A stretch of 64,000 nucleotides of DNA from an uncultured Anaerolineaceae bacterium (GTDB taxonomy: Bacteria; Chloroflexota; Anaerolineae; Anaerolineales; Anaerolineaceae): positions 61,845-125,844 of the forward strand of contig CAKMKJ010000025.1 in the NCBI GenBank assembly GCA_927443345.1, given 5' to 3'. The position numbers and the translations under genes are program-made. The notes beneath the pieces were generated by a model. That model saw nothing but the letters and a program-made list of their open reading frames with translations, did no database searches and was not told the origin of the DNA. Below are positions 44,580 through 53,755 of the stretch, in pieces; within the stretch, counting starts at the first letter, position 1, and each line of letters opens with the position of its first letter.

Positions 44580-45641
44580 TTAGAAAACGTGCACCCTTGT
44601 TCCGTATCCATTGGTTTCCATGAGTTGAGGGTCAGCTTCTGGGGTTGCCCAACGGTAAAGCCACCGTGCTTCACTCGTCACCATGTTAATGCATCCGTGG
44701 CTTTTGCGAACACCAAAATCCTGATGCCAATGTGTGCCGTGAAAGGCCACACCGTTGGTCATTTCAAAGAAAGAAGTCCACGAGACGCCGGGCAGCACAT
44801 AGGCGCCGTCTGCGTAATTATTATAAGGTTCTGGATTTCCCATGTGTTTTGAAAGCATCTTCGACTGAATATGAAAATAACCGGTCGGAGTCTTCCAGGT
44901 GGTTTCGCCAGGCGGGGTGTAATTCAAACCAGAAGAAATTTTGGTATTAAGCACAATTTTTCCGTCTTCATATGCAGTAAGTTCCTGATTTTCAAGAGAG
45001 ACTTCGATAAATTTTTTGTCAGGCGGCACATCCGTGGCGAGGGGCGACATTTCTGAAGGTGGGACGATGCGGGCATGCTTGGCCGGGATGTAGTAATCCA
45101 TGTTTTCGGAGTATTTCAACATCTCGTCTCGCAGGCGATACCAGGTTTCTCCGTCTGGACCTTCCGCAATACCTACGGCCCAATGGACGGTGTCGTAATA
45201 GAGGCGATAGCTATCAGTCCATACGCCGGGAGTGTGTTGGAACATGCTTTGCGTAAATGGTACCGTAATTTCAATGGCTGTAAGCCCCTCCGGCAGGTAG
45301 GATGGCACTTGATTGAGCTTAACGGCCACAGGCTGCACTGAAGAGCAGTGGATGAATCCACCCCATACGCGGTACCATTTTGGATTGTATAATGGTTTCT
45401 TATCTGAGATCACTTCGTAGTAAACAGGCAAAATTTCATCGCGCTGACGCTGAAATTTGATCGTACTTTCTTCATCGGGCCGACTGTAAACACTTAACGT
45501 TTGAGATGAATCCGCAGCGATGCGGATCAACGGTCCGCTGTCTTGTAATTCGGCAAAGTTGAAGGCAGAGGTAACGGCCAGGCTTGAAAGAGTCAATCCT
45601 GTTAGTTTGAGAAAATTGCGGCGAGAGTATTGTAGACTCAT
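44580..45641 (-). CDS. L,D-transpeptidase with Tat signal
   Basis: YkuD-domain peptidoglycan cross-linking or protein-anchoring enzyme. N-terminal Tat motif SRRNFLKLTG with a hydrophobic stretch, then an SH3-like region (TLSVYSRPDE...WYRVWGGFIHCSSV). The catalytic domain is at the C terminus: VSLENQELTAYEDGKIVLNTKISSG and HGTHWHQDFGVRKSHGCINMVTSEARWLYRW, with the SHGC nucleophile and upstream His. Tat export of an L,D-transpeptidase is unusual; Sec is the common route. It converges on hemW with a 10-nt gap and lies 30 nt after recJ, possibly in the same transcript. Confidence 0.9.
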   Translation of the reverse strand: MSLQYSRRNFLKLTGLTLSSLAVTSAFNFAELQDSGPLIRIAADSSQTLSVYSRPDEESTIKFQRQRDEILPVYYEVISDKKPLYNPKWYRVWGGFIHCSSVQPVAVKLNQVPSYLPEGLTAIEITVPFTQSMFQHTPGVWTDSYRLYYDTVHWAVGIAEGPDGETWYRLRDEMLKYSENMDYYIPAKHARIVPPSEMSPLATDVPPDKKFIEVSLENQELTAYEDGKIVLNTKISSGLNYTPPGETTWKTPTGYFHIQSKMLSKHMGNPEPYNNYADGAYVLPGVSWTSFFEMTNGVAFHGTHWHQDFGVRKSHGCINMVTSEARWLYRWATPEADPQLMETNGYGTRVHVF

Positions 45642-45671
45642 ATTGTCTGAATTATACCAGCAGATTCTATG

Positions 45672-48008
45672 TCAAGAGTGTTCAACCATATCTGAGAGAT
45701 CGCTGCGTAATGCGTAGCGTCTGAAAGCCTGGGTCTCGGCCATGGATTTTTGAATTTTCTTTTTGATAATTTCCTGTTGAGAAGGGTTAGCAATTCCACC
45801 CTGAGATAGAGATAAGGATTTTGCGTTAACTTCCTGGATGGCGATAAGACCACGGGCTGACAACCATTGTATGGAGAGTCTCACAATTTCTTGTGTGGTG
45901 GCTAACTCAGCTGCGATTTCTTCAAGGATGAATTTAAATTGGTTTTGTGCAAAACCTTGTTTGATTTTTTGTGCTGTAGTTTTCAAAATCATTTCTGTTT
46001 CGTTTTCAAGTTGCTGGCTGCCAAACCAGAAGATTCGCTGAGGCTGTACTTTTAGCATGATTTCATCCAGAATAGATTGCGAGGGCGGCAGGGTGAGAAT
46101 GATCAAAGACTCACAAGGGGAGAGTTCGAGACGGTTTTTTCCTCCTATAGTTGAAGTTTCCAGACCTTCACCAAAAACTTCAGGTTGATATTTGGAGATA
46201 ATCTCTGTTAAGACCCTAATTGAAACAGAACTTTTGCGGTAATCGAAATGCTCAATATTATTCCGTTTTTTCGAACTAAAGGTCAGGCTATCAGTTTCAA
46301 TAGCACGGAAATCGAGCCATTCTAGCTGCAATTGTGCTTGCCCCTTATAGGTTGAAGCGCGAGCGGTAAAGGCCAGATCAAAGAGCCCTTCAGGTTGGGG
46401 CAAACCGGCAGACTGCCACCATAAGAATTTGAAAGCTTGACCCTGAGCATCCTCAATAAGAAGCTGCATATGTTCTTTGGTTTTGCCGATCGGGGTGGCG
46501 TTAACCAGCTTCATATTTTTGGCTGCCATGACGATAGGTGGATTGCCCGCTCCAAAAGGCGCCAGTTGATCAATGGATTGAAGGAGGGAGAGATCAATTT
46601 GCGCCGGCTGCTGCCAGACATCAATTTGCAGTTCATTCACCACTGGATGGTGTTCACTTTGCTGTTCGATGGTTTTATCTAATTCTCGCTGAAAGGATTT
46701 GAAATTCTGTGGGTCTAGTGCCAGCCCGGCAGCCATGGGATGACCGCCGAAGGAAGCTAGAAAGCTTGAATTTTGTCGGATGGCAGCGGTAATGTCAATT
46801 CCTTCGATGGATCTGGCTGATCCGCGCATCAATCCGCCCGGGGGAGCGACCATCAAGATTACCGGCCGGTGATAGAGTGAAATCAGACGGCTGGCCACAA
46901 TGCCCACCACACCTGCTGGCCATTCAGGATGTGAGAGAATCAAGACAGGATGGTCAAGCAAAGAGGGGTTACGTTCAATTTGAGCCAGCGCGCCTTGAAA
47001 AACCTGGTCGCATAATAGTTTTCGCTGCGCATTCAGGCCTTCCAATTGGTTGACGGTGACCGATATGACTGCTGGATTATCAGAGAGTAGAAATTCAACC
47101 ATAGGGTTGGCATCTGCAAGCCTGCCAACGGCGTTCATGCGCGGTGCCAGCGCAAACGAGATGGATTCCTCGGAGAATTGCGAAGCCTCAATTTCAGCAG
47201 CTTGCAACATGGCACGGAGGCTCGGCCGAGCGGATTGACGAATGACGTCAATGCCGGATTGTGCCAAATAACGCGAGTCAGCGTGCAGGTCAGCGATATC
47301 CGCGATTATGCCCAGTGCAGCCAGATCGTGTAGCGACCGAGCTTCCTCGGCCTGATTGAATCGACCAAGTAACGCTTCAGCGAACTTGCAGGCCACCCCA
47401 ACCCCCGGCAGTGGCCGCAGCGGATGGTCAGCCGCAAGCCTCTGCGGGTTGATCACGGCATAAGCCTGAGGCAGCGCTTCGGGCAGGGTGTGGTGGTCTG
47501 TGATGATCACGTCTATGCCTTGGGTATGGGCCCAGGCCACTTGATCAACTTCTGAAATACCCGTATCACAGGTGATTAGCAAGGTGATGCCCTGCTTGAC
47601 AAATGTTTGCAGTACGTCCAGTTTGATACCGTGGCTTTCGGGTCCGCGCACGGGCACATGGTAAACCACTTTTGCGCTTACCTTGCGCAGCGCGGAGACA
47701 AGGGTCGCGGTGGCGGTCTGGCCGTCTACATCGAAATCACCCCAGACGCCGATCAATTCACCGCCCATAATCGCCCGTAATGTGCGCTCGATCCCCTTGT
47801 CCATATCGTCCAATTCGTAGGGTGAAGCAGGGGTATAGGCGTGATAATCCATGAAGGCACGCGCCTCCGCGGAGGAATGCATGCCCTGACGCTGTAGAAT
47901 GCGCAGCACCAATTCGGGCAGATTCATCATGGTGGTTAGTTCGCCCGGCAGTGGACTTTCAGGAGGATCTACCCAGCGTATAGCAGAAGATGGCAAGACG
48001 GGTTTCAT
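45672..48008 (-). CDS. recJ: Single-stranded-DNA-specific exonuclease RecJ
   Basis: 5'-3' ssDNA exonuclease of the DHH family. Motifs: GDFDVDGQTATATLV (motif I), LLITCDTGISE (motif II), VIITDHHTLPEALPQAYAVINP (DHH motif III), LAALGIIADIADL (motif IV), and in DHHA1 LASFGGHPMAAGLAL. An OB-fold region follows (QPAQIDLSLLQSIDQLAPFGAGNPPIVM), then a C-terminal extension of about 220 residues with helix-turn-helix-like character near the end. Length 778 is at the long end for RecJ. It begins 3 nt after the Fe-S nuclease gene, so it is part of the repair operon. Confidence 0.92.
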   Translation of the reverse strand: MKPVLPSSAIRWVDPPESPLPGELTTMMNLPELVLRILQRQGMHSSAEARAFMDYHAYTPASPYELDDMDKGIERTLRAIMGGELIGVWGDFDVDGQTATATLVSALRKVSAKVVYHVPVRGPESHGIKLDVLQTFVKQGITLLITCDTGISEVDQVAWAHTQGIDVIITDHHTLPEALPQAYAVINPQRLAADHPLRPLPGVGVACKFAEALLGRFNQAEEARSLHDLAALGIIADIADLHADSRYLAQSGIDVIRQSARPSLRAMLQAAEIEASQFSEESISFALAPRMNAVGRLADANPMVEFLLSDNPAVISVTVNQLEGLNAQRKLLCDQVFQGALAQIERNPSLLDHPVLILSHPEWPAGVVGIVASRLISLYHRPVILMVAPPGGLMRGSARSIEGIDITAAIRQNSSFLASFGGHPMAAGLALDPQNFKSFQRELDKTIEQQSEHHPVVNELQIDVWQQPAQIDLSLLQSIDQLAPFGAGNPPIVMAAKNMKLVNATPIGKTKEHMQLLIEDAQGQAFKFLWWQSAGLPQPEGLFDLAFTARASTYKGQAQLQLEWLDFRAIETDSLTFSSKKRNNIEHFDYRKSSVSIRVLTEIISKYQPEVFGEGLETSTIGGKNRLELSPCESLIILTLPPSQSILDEIMLKVQPQRIFWFGSQQLENETEMILKTTAQKIKQGFAQNQFKFILEEIAAELATTQEIVRLSIQWLSARGLIAIQEVNAKSLSLSQGGIANPSQQEIIKKKIQKSMAETQAFRRYALRSDLSDMVEHS

Positions 48009-48011
48009 AAT

Positions 48012-48806
48012 CTAAATCGCATCAAAATCAAAATTGAAAGCATCGTCAGAATCAACTTGTTCGTCTGCCATATCGCTCGTACCGGCTTCTTTACCGCGAT
48101 CGCAGAGAGATCGGAATCGGCAGAAGTTGCAGGCTTTCAAATTATCCGTTTTTCTGAATGCCTCTTTTTCTTTGGACGCGATTTCGTTTATAAGCAGTTC
48201 AATTTCTGTCTGATCCGCTTCTTTTTGGGCGCTAGAATAGGCGAAGCTGACCGGAGATTTTGGAAAAGCCGGATACCAGTAGACCATTTCAACGGATTCA
48301 GGCAATATATTCTGGTTGGCTGACAAGGCTGATATCACATACGGATATACCTTGCTTTGCATGCGAGACAGCAAGGTCTGGCGTTTGGGCTGGTGTTGCG
48401 AGGTTTTCCAATCGTAGAGGGTAAGTTTTCCGTCAGACTTGAGCAGTAAATCAATTTTGGCCGCCAGGCGGTAGCCAGCAAAGGGGATGGAATTCAGTTT
48501 CTCAACCGAAAAATTGCCAGGCGCAGGGTGAAGATCAAGTTTAAGAAAATTCTGCCACCATTCGATTAATTCAGGTTGGGTAATTTGGGCGGATAACACA
48601 TCCGCGGGGATGCCTGAAAAATATTGCTGGCAGAGCAGATGAAAGCGAGTGCCCAGAAGCATCAGCACTTCTTGTTCGCGGATGGGTTCACTTTCGACCG
48701 CAGGCCAATCGAGTTTCAAGATTTCTTTGAGATAGAATCGATAGGCGCAGTCTTTGTAATCCTGCAGGTTTTGTTGTGTAAAGACGAAGGAATCAGGCAG
48801 CAGCAT
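48012..48806 (-). CDS. Stand-alone Fe-S RecB-like (PD-(D/E)XK) nuclease
   Basis: 264 residues. The N-terminal Cys in YKDCAYRFYL (near residue 19) and a C-terminal CNFCRFRSLC (CxxCxxxxxC) match the four-Cys [4Fe-4S] layout of the AddB and Cas4-type nuclease domains. The catalytic residues lie in RLAAKIDLLLKSDGKLTLYDWKTSQ (G-x-x-D-like and DxK), with QSKVYPYVIS as the downstream QxxxY motif. A short acidic tail follows. In classical AddB this domain is fused to the C terminus; here it is a separate protein, translated behind the helicase with a 14-nt overlap and GGAGGAAAAG. Cas4 is the alternative, but no CRISPR genes are nearby. Confidence 0.88.
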   Translation of the reverse strand: MLLPDSFVFTQQNLQDYKDCAYRFYLKEILKLDWPAVESEPIREQEVLMLLGTRFHLLCQQYFSGIPADVLSAQITQPELIEWWQNFLKLDLHPAPGNFSVEKLNSIPFAGYRLAAKIDLLLKSDGKLTLYDWKTSQHQPKRQTLLSRMQSKVYPYVISALSANQNILPESVEMVYWYPAFPKSPVSFAYSSAQKEADQTEIELLINEIASKEKEAFRKTDNLKACNFCRFRSLCDRGKEAGTSDMADEQVDSDDAFNFDFDAI

Positions 48807-51030
48807 TCTTTTCCTCCAAAATAGCGTGCAAGGCTTCGAGCGGCAGAGCCATGCGTGCTTCTTTGCGCCGTCCGGTGTTCCAGGTGATGATCAGAGATTC
48901 ACGCGCGCGAGTAATGCCTACGTACAACAAGCGCAGGCGCTCTGACGAATACTCAAGCCTGGCGAGGCGGGTGGCATATCCGGCTTCCATAAACATACCG
49001 GGGATGTCGTCTTTTACAATAGCTTTCAACTTGGAGAGAAGTTCAGCTTCAAGGTTAAGGTGATGGGCGATAAACCATTTTTCACCCTTGTAATTGTCAA
49101 ACGCCTGGGCGGAAGGGAAATCATAATTATTGACCGAAAGCAAATAGACCCTATCCCACTCAAGGCCCTTGGCTTTGTGGAAGGTGCTGACCAGTACCTT
49201 GCCCTTGTGTGCTTCGGGGGTAAAGCCGGTATCATCTTCACTGAAACCGGCGAATTTCCGTTCATTGGAAGCGATTTCTGCCAGGTCAATGGCGAACTGG
49301 GGCAGTTGATATTCAGGATGGTTGCGAGCGCTGAATTCAAGCAGTAAAGCCAGTTTATGCGTCAGCGCCAAATCTTGCGGAGAGGTGAAGAGGTCGCGCC
49401 CGATGGTCAGCAGAAGTTGATCCACTGGCAGGGGGGCGGCGTTTTGCCAGCGCACCATATCAACCAGGAATTTGCTGAATTTTTGATCCAATGCCGGTGG
49501 CAGGGCATCAAGCTGAAGTATTTTGTGCCAATCATCTTGGTTGTCTGCGTATAGCAGAACCTCTAATTCGCGCACTTTTTTCAATTGGTTGAGCAGATTT
49601 GAGAGTTCTGTTTTGTTTTGTTCAAGATCAGGGTCATCTTGCATCAACAGTTGAAAAACGGCAGACAGTTTATTTACCGCTGAGGGATCTGATAAACAGA
49701 CGAGCACTTTTTCAAGAATACGAGTAACACGGCGGGTAGATTGTGTGCTCTTGAGCATTTCGACTATTTCGATGTCTGCAAATTGCAGCGCTTCAACCAC
49801 TTTTTCAGCATGGAAGCCGATCGGGCAGAGCACCGCCACGGTTTTATCCTGGTGGGTGGGCAGCCAGTTCTTAATGGATTCAACCACCTTCTTGATTTCT
49901 TCTTCTGAATCAACCGCGTTTTTCATGATGTAAACGGATTGTGGATGATCGGGCGGGTTGGGCTGCGGATCGCCAGGCGGGGCAGGGATGATGGAAGGCA
50001 GCGACAGCGAACTACGTAGTTCTTCCACGGGGTGTGCGTCGCGTGTCCATTTGTTTAAATCGTTTGCCAGGCGGATGATACTTTTATTGGAACGGCCAGA
50101 GTTTGCCAGATCTTTGGCATCCACACCGGGTTCACGCAAAAAGTCGCGCAAAAAGGTGGGGCTGGCGGTGGTGAAGGTTTCATAAATAGCCTGGTTGGTG
50201 TCGCCCACACGCACCCAATTGCCGTCAGGTCCAACCAACAGTCTGAGGATGCGTTCTTGCACCATCGACGAATCCTGAGCTTCATCTTCAAGGATATATG
50301 GCCAACGGTAGCGTAATCTTTCAAGGAATTCCTTATCAGATATAAGTACCCGGTGAGCCAGCCTGACAAGATCAGAGAAATCCACTGAGCCGCGATAGCG
50401 TAATCCTCTTTGATATTCGTAATAGACCTGAACGGCCATATCAAGCAGGGGGTCGGAGAGGTGGTTTTTTTCCATTTTCTCGCGCAGTTCGGCGGGTTCA
50501 ATTTGGAGGTCTTTCGCCTGACTAATGAAATTTGCACAAATGCTGGTGACCGTTTCATTCCAATTTTTGTGTGTTTTGGGTTCTTTTTGCAGGTCAATGG
50601 TGGGGTCGACATACTGTTCAGCCAGTTCAGGGTGCTCGCGCAAATAAGCAGCCACTGCGCCTTCAATCATGCGCGAAGCTTCATTATCATCCAGGATGGA
50701 AAACTGTTCAGAAAGCCCTGCTAAATCGGGTCTTTCACGCACGATGTCATGCGCCAGTCCGTGCAGGGTGCGAACACGGTAGCCCATGCTCTCAAGCAGA
50801 CCAGCATCGCGAACGAAAGAAGCAATGCGGGTCGAGAAGTTATCCACAGCAGAATTGACCAGGGTGACGATCAAAATTTCTTGATCGTCGTAGATGGAGC
50901 CTTCAGTTATTAGTTGGGCTGCCAGGGCAGAAAGGGTGGCGGTCTTACCGCTGCCCGGCACCGCAGCCACGCCCATTTTGCCACTCTGATATTTGAGAAT
51001 TTCTGCCTGCATCGGACGAGGTTTAAACAT
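48793..51030 (-). CDS. UvrD/PcrA-type SF1 helicase (AddA-like, no nuclease domain)
   Basis: 745 residues with all SF1A motifs: Walker A VAAVPGSGKTATLSALAAQ, motif II ILEDEAQDSSMVQ, motif III VRVGDTNQAIYETFTTASPTFL, motif V STFHKAKGLEWDRVYLL and motif VI LLYVGITRARESLII. It lacks the C-terminal nuclease of AddA and RecB. The start overlaps the AddB-like gene by 8 nt and is preceded by GGGGGTGAAGC. With the next gene's nuclease and the AddB-like protein upstream it can reconstitute an AddAB-type helicase-nuclease. On its own it would be called UvrD. Confidence 0.9.
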   Translation of the reverse strand: MFKPRPMQAEILKYQSGKMGVAAVPGSGKTATLSALAAQLITEGSIYDDQEILIVTLVNSAVDNFSTRIASFVRDAGLLESMGYRVRTLHGLAHDIVRERPDLAGLSEQFSILDDNEASRMIEGAVAAYLREHPELAEQYVDPTIDLQKEPKTHKNWNETVTSICANFISQAKDLQIEPAELREKMEKNHLSDPLLDMAVQVYYEYQRGLRYRGSVDFSDLVRLAHRVLISDKEFLERLRYRWPYILEDEAQDSSMVQERILRLLVGPDGNWVRVGDTNQAIYETFTTASPTFLRDFLREPGVDAKDLANSGRSNKSIIRLANDLNKWTRDAHPVEELRSSLSLPSIIPAPPGDPQPNPPDHPQSVYIMKNAVDSEEEIKKVVESIKNWLPTHQDKTVAVLCPIGFHAEKVVEALQFADIEIVEMLKSTQSTRRVTRILEKVLVCLSDPSAVNKLSAVFQLLMQDDPDLEQNKTELSNLLNQLKKVRELEVLLYADNQDDWHKILQLDALPPALDQKFSKFLVDMVRWQNAAPLPVDQLLLTIGRDLFTSPQDLALTHKLALLLEFSARNHPEYQLPQFAIDLAEIASNERKFAGFSEDDTGFTPEAHKGKVLVSTFHKAKGLEWDRVYLLSVNNYDFPSAQAFDNYKGEKWFIAHHLNLEAELLSKLKAIVKDDIPGMFMEAGYATRLARLEYSSERLRLLYVGITRARESLIITWNTGRRKEARMALPLEALHAILEEKNAAA

Positions 51031-53143
51031 GCTTCACCCCCGTTGTGCCTTGCAATTTTCTAAGGATGGTTTGAACGGCCTTGATTAATGCACCGCGCTC
51101 TTCATTGCCTTGTTCGTTGACCCCCAGTGTGCACATGTATATATGCTCACTGCAGCGACGGATCAGTCCATCCATGATGCGGATAATCGATTGCTGGTTG
51201 GCAGCGTTTTCGTGCATATCGGTCCATAATTTTTCGTTTTGCCAGTTTCGGTTGAGCACATAAGGATGGGTGAGCGGCTGATCGAGGCGCGTCCACCAAC
51301 CTTGTGAACCAATATCCAGCCAGAATTGAAAGCGCACAGGGCGATTGTTCATCAAATACGAAAAGGCAGGTGAAACCAGCACAGCACCTGACCAGGTTTT
51401 TGTTGTCCAATCTGCCAAATATTGAGCTGATAGGATGCCTGTTTCAACCAGACGAATATATTCCTTGTTAAGGTCGTGGGTTTTTACAGAGGCTTCAACC
51501 GTCATCACCTGCCTGAACTTGCGGGCAGATTCCACCAGACGGCTGACGGCGGCGGCAGAATCGAAATTTTGATGGAATTTATAGCCAGGTTGAGAGAGCA
51601 GTTCTCCGAATAAGCGGCTGATGAAAAAATCCAGTTCAAGCGCATCATCTTTGCTGTTTTCTTCAAGCCAGATGCGCAACCTTTCAAAACGTTCGCCGAC
51701 CAGATAAGTGATACGCTGCTGCATCTCCTTCTTGATTGGGTCGAACGTACGCAAGCTGCCGGTGGATGCCGCGAAAAGCACCTGGGTAATCAAATCCGCG
51801 CGGATATAGTCGCAGCCTTCAATCAGCAGCAGGATGGCATTACGCACCTCGTCTTTGACCGGTTTCATATTCAATGTTGGAAATGCCAGTTTGACCAGTG
51901 TGAGCACCGCTTTGATGGCAGGCTCGTCGCGAAGTCCTCTAGATGGACGGAAGGTGCTGAGATTAAGACCTGCATCCGCGAAACGTGTGTTGATCGAGTA
52001 GCGCAGTGAATCACTCAAAAATGGCGTAAGCACCACGATCTCTTCAGGCGGCACACTCTGATTTTCAATCAGGTCTTTCACCTGTGTGGTGATCCAATCC
52101 AATCCCTGGGGATAGAAGCGGAAGGGGTGAATTGAGAAGGCATTATGGATATCCGTGGGGACATCTCCCTCAATCTTGTGATAGGTCAGGCTGGTGGTTA
52201 ATGCCGTTTCGAGGTGTTCCAACTCAGGTGATTTCACCATGGATTCGGTGAACTCTATAAAATTTTCGCAGCTTATAGCGAAACGGCTTGCCGAAACAGG
52301 ATCAGCACCCATAAAAGAGCGGAAACCGCCCTGCTCATCTTTGATGATCAGCGCAGACTCAAAATCAGGCAGCCAAGACTCAATGATGTCGTGCGCCACC
52401 GGGTAATCTTCTTCGGCATTGTCGTAGATCAGGTGCCGATAGGTTGAGGTGAGGTATTGTCTGCACAGCAGCGAAGGCCACAAATAATTGGCAAAAACGG
52501 CCAATTGCAGTGAAAAATCCAGTAGATTTTGCTGAAGACACAACCGCCTGAATCTCAGAGCGCATTCCTGAGCTTGGTCGTAGATGATGGCTTGAGAGGG
52601 TTTGCCCGCCCAAGCCTGGATCAAGCGTGTAGAAATCTCTTCAGGCGAGAAACCCACCACAGCCGATTTGTTGAGGTTGTCGAGAATCTGGCTGTAGAGG
52701 CGGTTGGGATCGATTGTAACGCTCTCAAAATAGCCAAGCTGCAGCAGAGGCTCCACCAGGTTCGCCAGGTAGTATTGGGCGGTTTCAAGGGTTAGAAAGC
52801 GGGGCGGTGTTTGAGGTGCAGCAAAACCGGCTTCTTTGGCCACCAAAGGCCAAAAAAGCGCCAACATACGCTGCGCAAGACCGCCGATGGTGAGGATGGA
52901 CGGTTCGCCGCCAGAGGTAAACTGCGGGGTTCGAATGACGTTTTTATAGGGTTCAGCCAAACTGCGTTGGGGGACGAGAATTAATATAGTGTCTGACGGA
53001 ACACCAGCCTCAATCAACGTTTGCATGCGCTGCACAGCAGCGGTGGTTTTGCCACTGCCGGCAGGTCCGTGCAAAAATACCCGTGATTGAACGGGTAATT
53101 CTGCGATTTGCTGCTGATTTTTGGTTAGTTTCAGATCCGTCAA
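51023..53143 (-). CDS. AddB-like SF1 ATPase, partly degenerate (TTG start)
   Basis: 706 residues. Walker A is RVFLHGPAGSGKTTAAVQRMQTLIEAG (near residue 30). The motif II-like stretch is LIYDNAEEDYPVAHDII, the motif III-like stretch DEQGGFRSFMGADPVSASRF, and motif IV-like VVLTPFLSDSLRYSINTRFADAGL; clear motifs V and VI are not evident. AddB-type subunits have this pattern of inactive helicase motifs, but here the C-terminal Fe-S nuclease is missing and encoded separately. It overlaps the helicase by 8 nt. The TTG start follows AAGGA. A divergent UvrD paralogue is the alternative. Confidence 0.78.
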   Translation of the reverse strand: MTDLKLTKNQQQIAELPVQSRVFLHGPAGSGKTTAAVQRMQTLIEAGVPSDTILILVPQRSLAEPYKNVIRTPQFTSGGEPSILTIGGLAQRMLALFWPLVAKEAGFAAPQTPPRFLTLETAQYYLANLVEPLLQLGYFESVTIDPNRLYSQILDNLNKSAVVGFSPEEISTRLIQAWAGKPSQAIIYDQAQECALRFRRLCLQQNLLDFSLQLAVFANYLWPSLLCRQYLTSTYRHLIYDNAEEDYPVAHDIIESWLPDFESALIIKDEQGGFRSFMGADPVSASRFAISCENFIEFTESMVKSPELEHLETALTTSLTYHKIEGDVPTDIHNAFSIHPFRFYPQGLDWITTQVKDLIENQSVPPEEIVVLTPFLSDSLRYSINTRFADAGLNLSTFRPSRGLRDEPAIKAVLTLVKLAFPTLNMKPVKDEVRNAILLLIEGCDYIRADLITQVLFAASTGSLRTFDPIKKEMQQRITYLVGERFERLRIWLEENSKDDALELDFFISRLFGELLSQPGYKFHQNFDSAAAVSRLVESARKFRQVMTVEASVKTHDLNKEYIRLVETGILSAQYLADWTTKTWSGAVLVSPAFSYLMNNRPVRFQFWLDIGSQGWWTRLDQPLTHPYVLNRNWQNEKLWTDMHENAANQQSIIRIMDGLIRRCSEHIYMCTLGVNEQGNEERGALIKAVQTILRKLQGTTGVKHV

Positions 53144-53162
53144 AAGGAATATCCTTCAGGTA

Positions 53163-53744
53163 CTAATAAGGTTGACCTGCCATGGCGTGCAGCACAGCCC
53201 GCGTCAGCAAAGAATCCGCGGTGGAGCGGTGTGCATTGGGCAGTGCGATTTGAAAGGATGCACCGGCTTCTTCAAGTTTGAAATATTTCATTGATCCCCT
53301 GGCCGGATTCCACACACCGCGGAAATCAGAATAGAGGGGCAGCACATCCACAACCTTGAAATTCTCGCGCCACGGAAACTTATAAGCGGCATGCGATTGC
53401 TGCATCATGCGCAGATCAAATGGTGCGTTGTAGGCAGCGATGGTGCGTCCATATAAGTAATTGCGAATGGTAGGCCATTGAACCAGCCAGTTCTGTGAAG
53501 AGGCCACCATTTCATTGGTGATACCGTGAATCCGCGAGGTTTCGGCCGGGATAGTTTTGAAGGGTTTCACCAAAGCTGAGTACAAAAGGCTGCCGTCGAA
53601 ATCCACGATCGAGATTTCGACAATTTCATCTGTTTTATCAAGACCGGTAGTTTCGGTATCAATGTAAACGGGTTTTTCAGCGATCCAGCGGGCTGCTGTC
53701 TGGATGGCGTTTTGCTTTAAAGGTTCGGTGGAGGGGATTGTCAT
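53163..53744 (-). CDS. DnaQ-like 3'-5' exonuclease
   Basis: DEDD-type exonuclease: motif I PVYIDTETTGLDKTDEIVEISIVDFDG, TSRIHGITNEMV, motif II IAAYNAPFDLRMM, motif III NAHRSTADSLLTRAVLHAM (HxxxxD, DEDDh type). I start at ATG 53744 (MTIPSTEPLK, 193 aa) to avoid overlapping the lipoprotein gene; the track start is 53768 and neither has a strong ribosome binding site. It lies 19 nt before the AddB-like TTG, so it is the first gene of the repair operon. It could be a free proofreading-type exonuclease or a partner of the helicase-nuclease. Confidence 0.88.
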   Translation of the reverse strand: MTIPSTEPLKQNAIQTAARWIAEKPVYIDTETTGLDKTDEIVEISIVDFDGSLLYSALVKPFKTIPAETSRIHGITNEMVASSQNWLVQWPTIRNYLYGRTIAAYNAPFDLRMMQQSHAAYKFPWRENFKVVDVLPLYSDFRGVWNPARGSMKYFKLEEAGASFQIALPNAHRSTADSLLTRAVLHAMAGQPY

Positions 53745-53755
53745 GGTTATTTTGC

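Noticed and set aside
48012-48806. Cas4 of a CRISPR system
   Set aside because: Fe-S nuclease layout fits, but no CRISPR repeats or cas genes are in the window and the gene is embedded with AddA/AddB-like genes.
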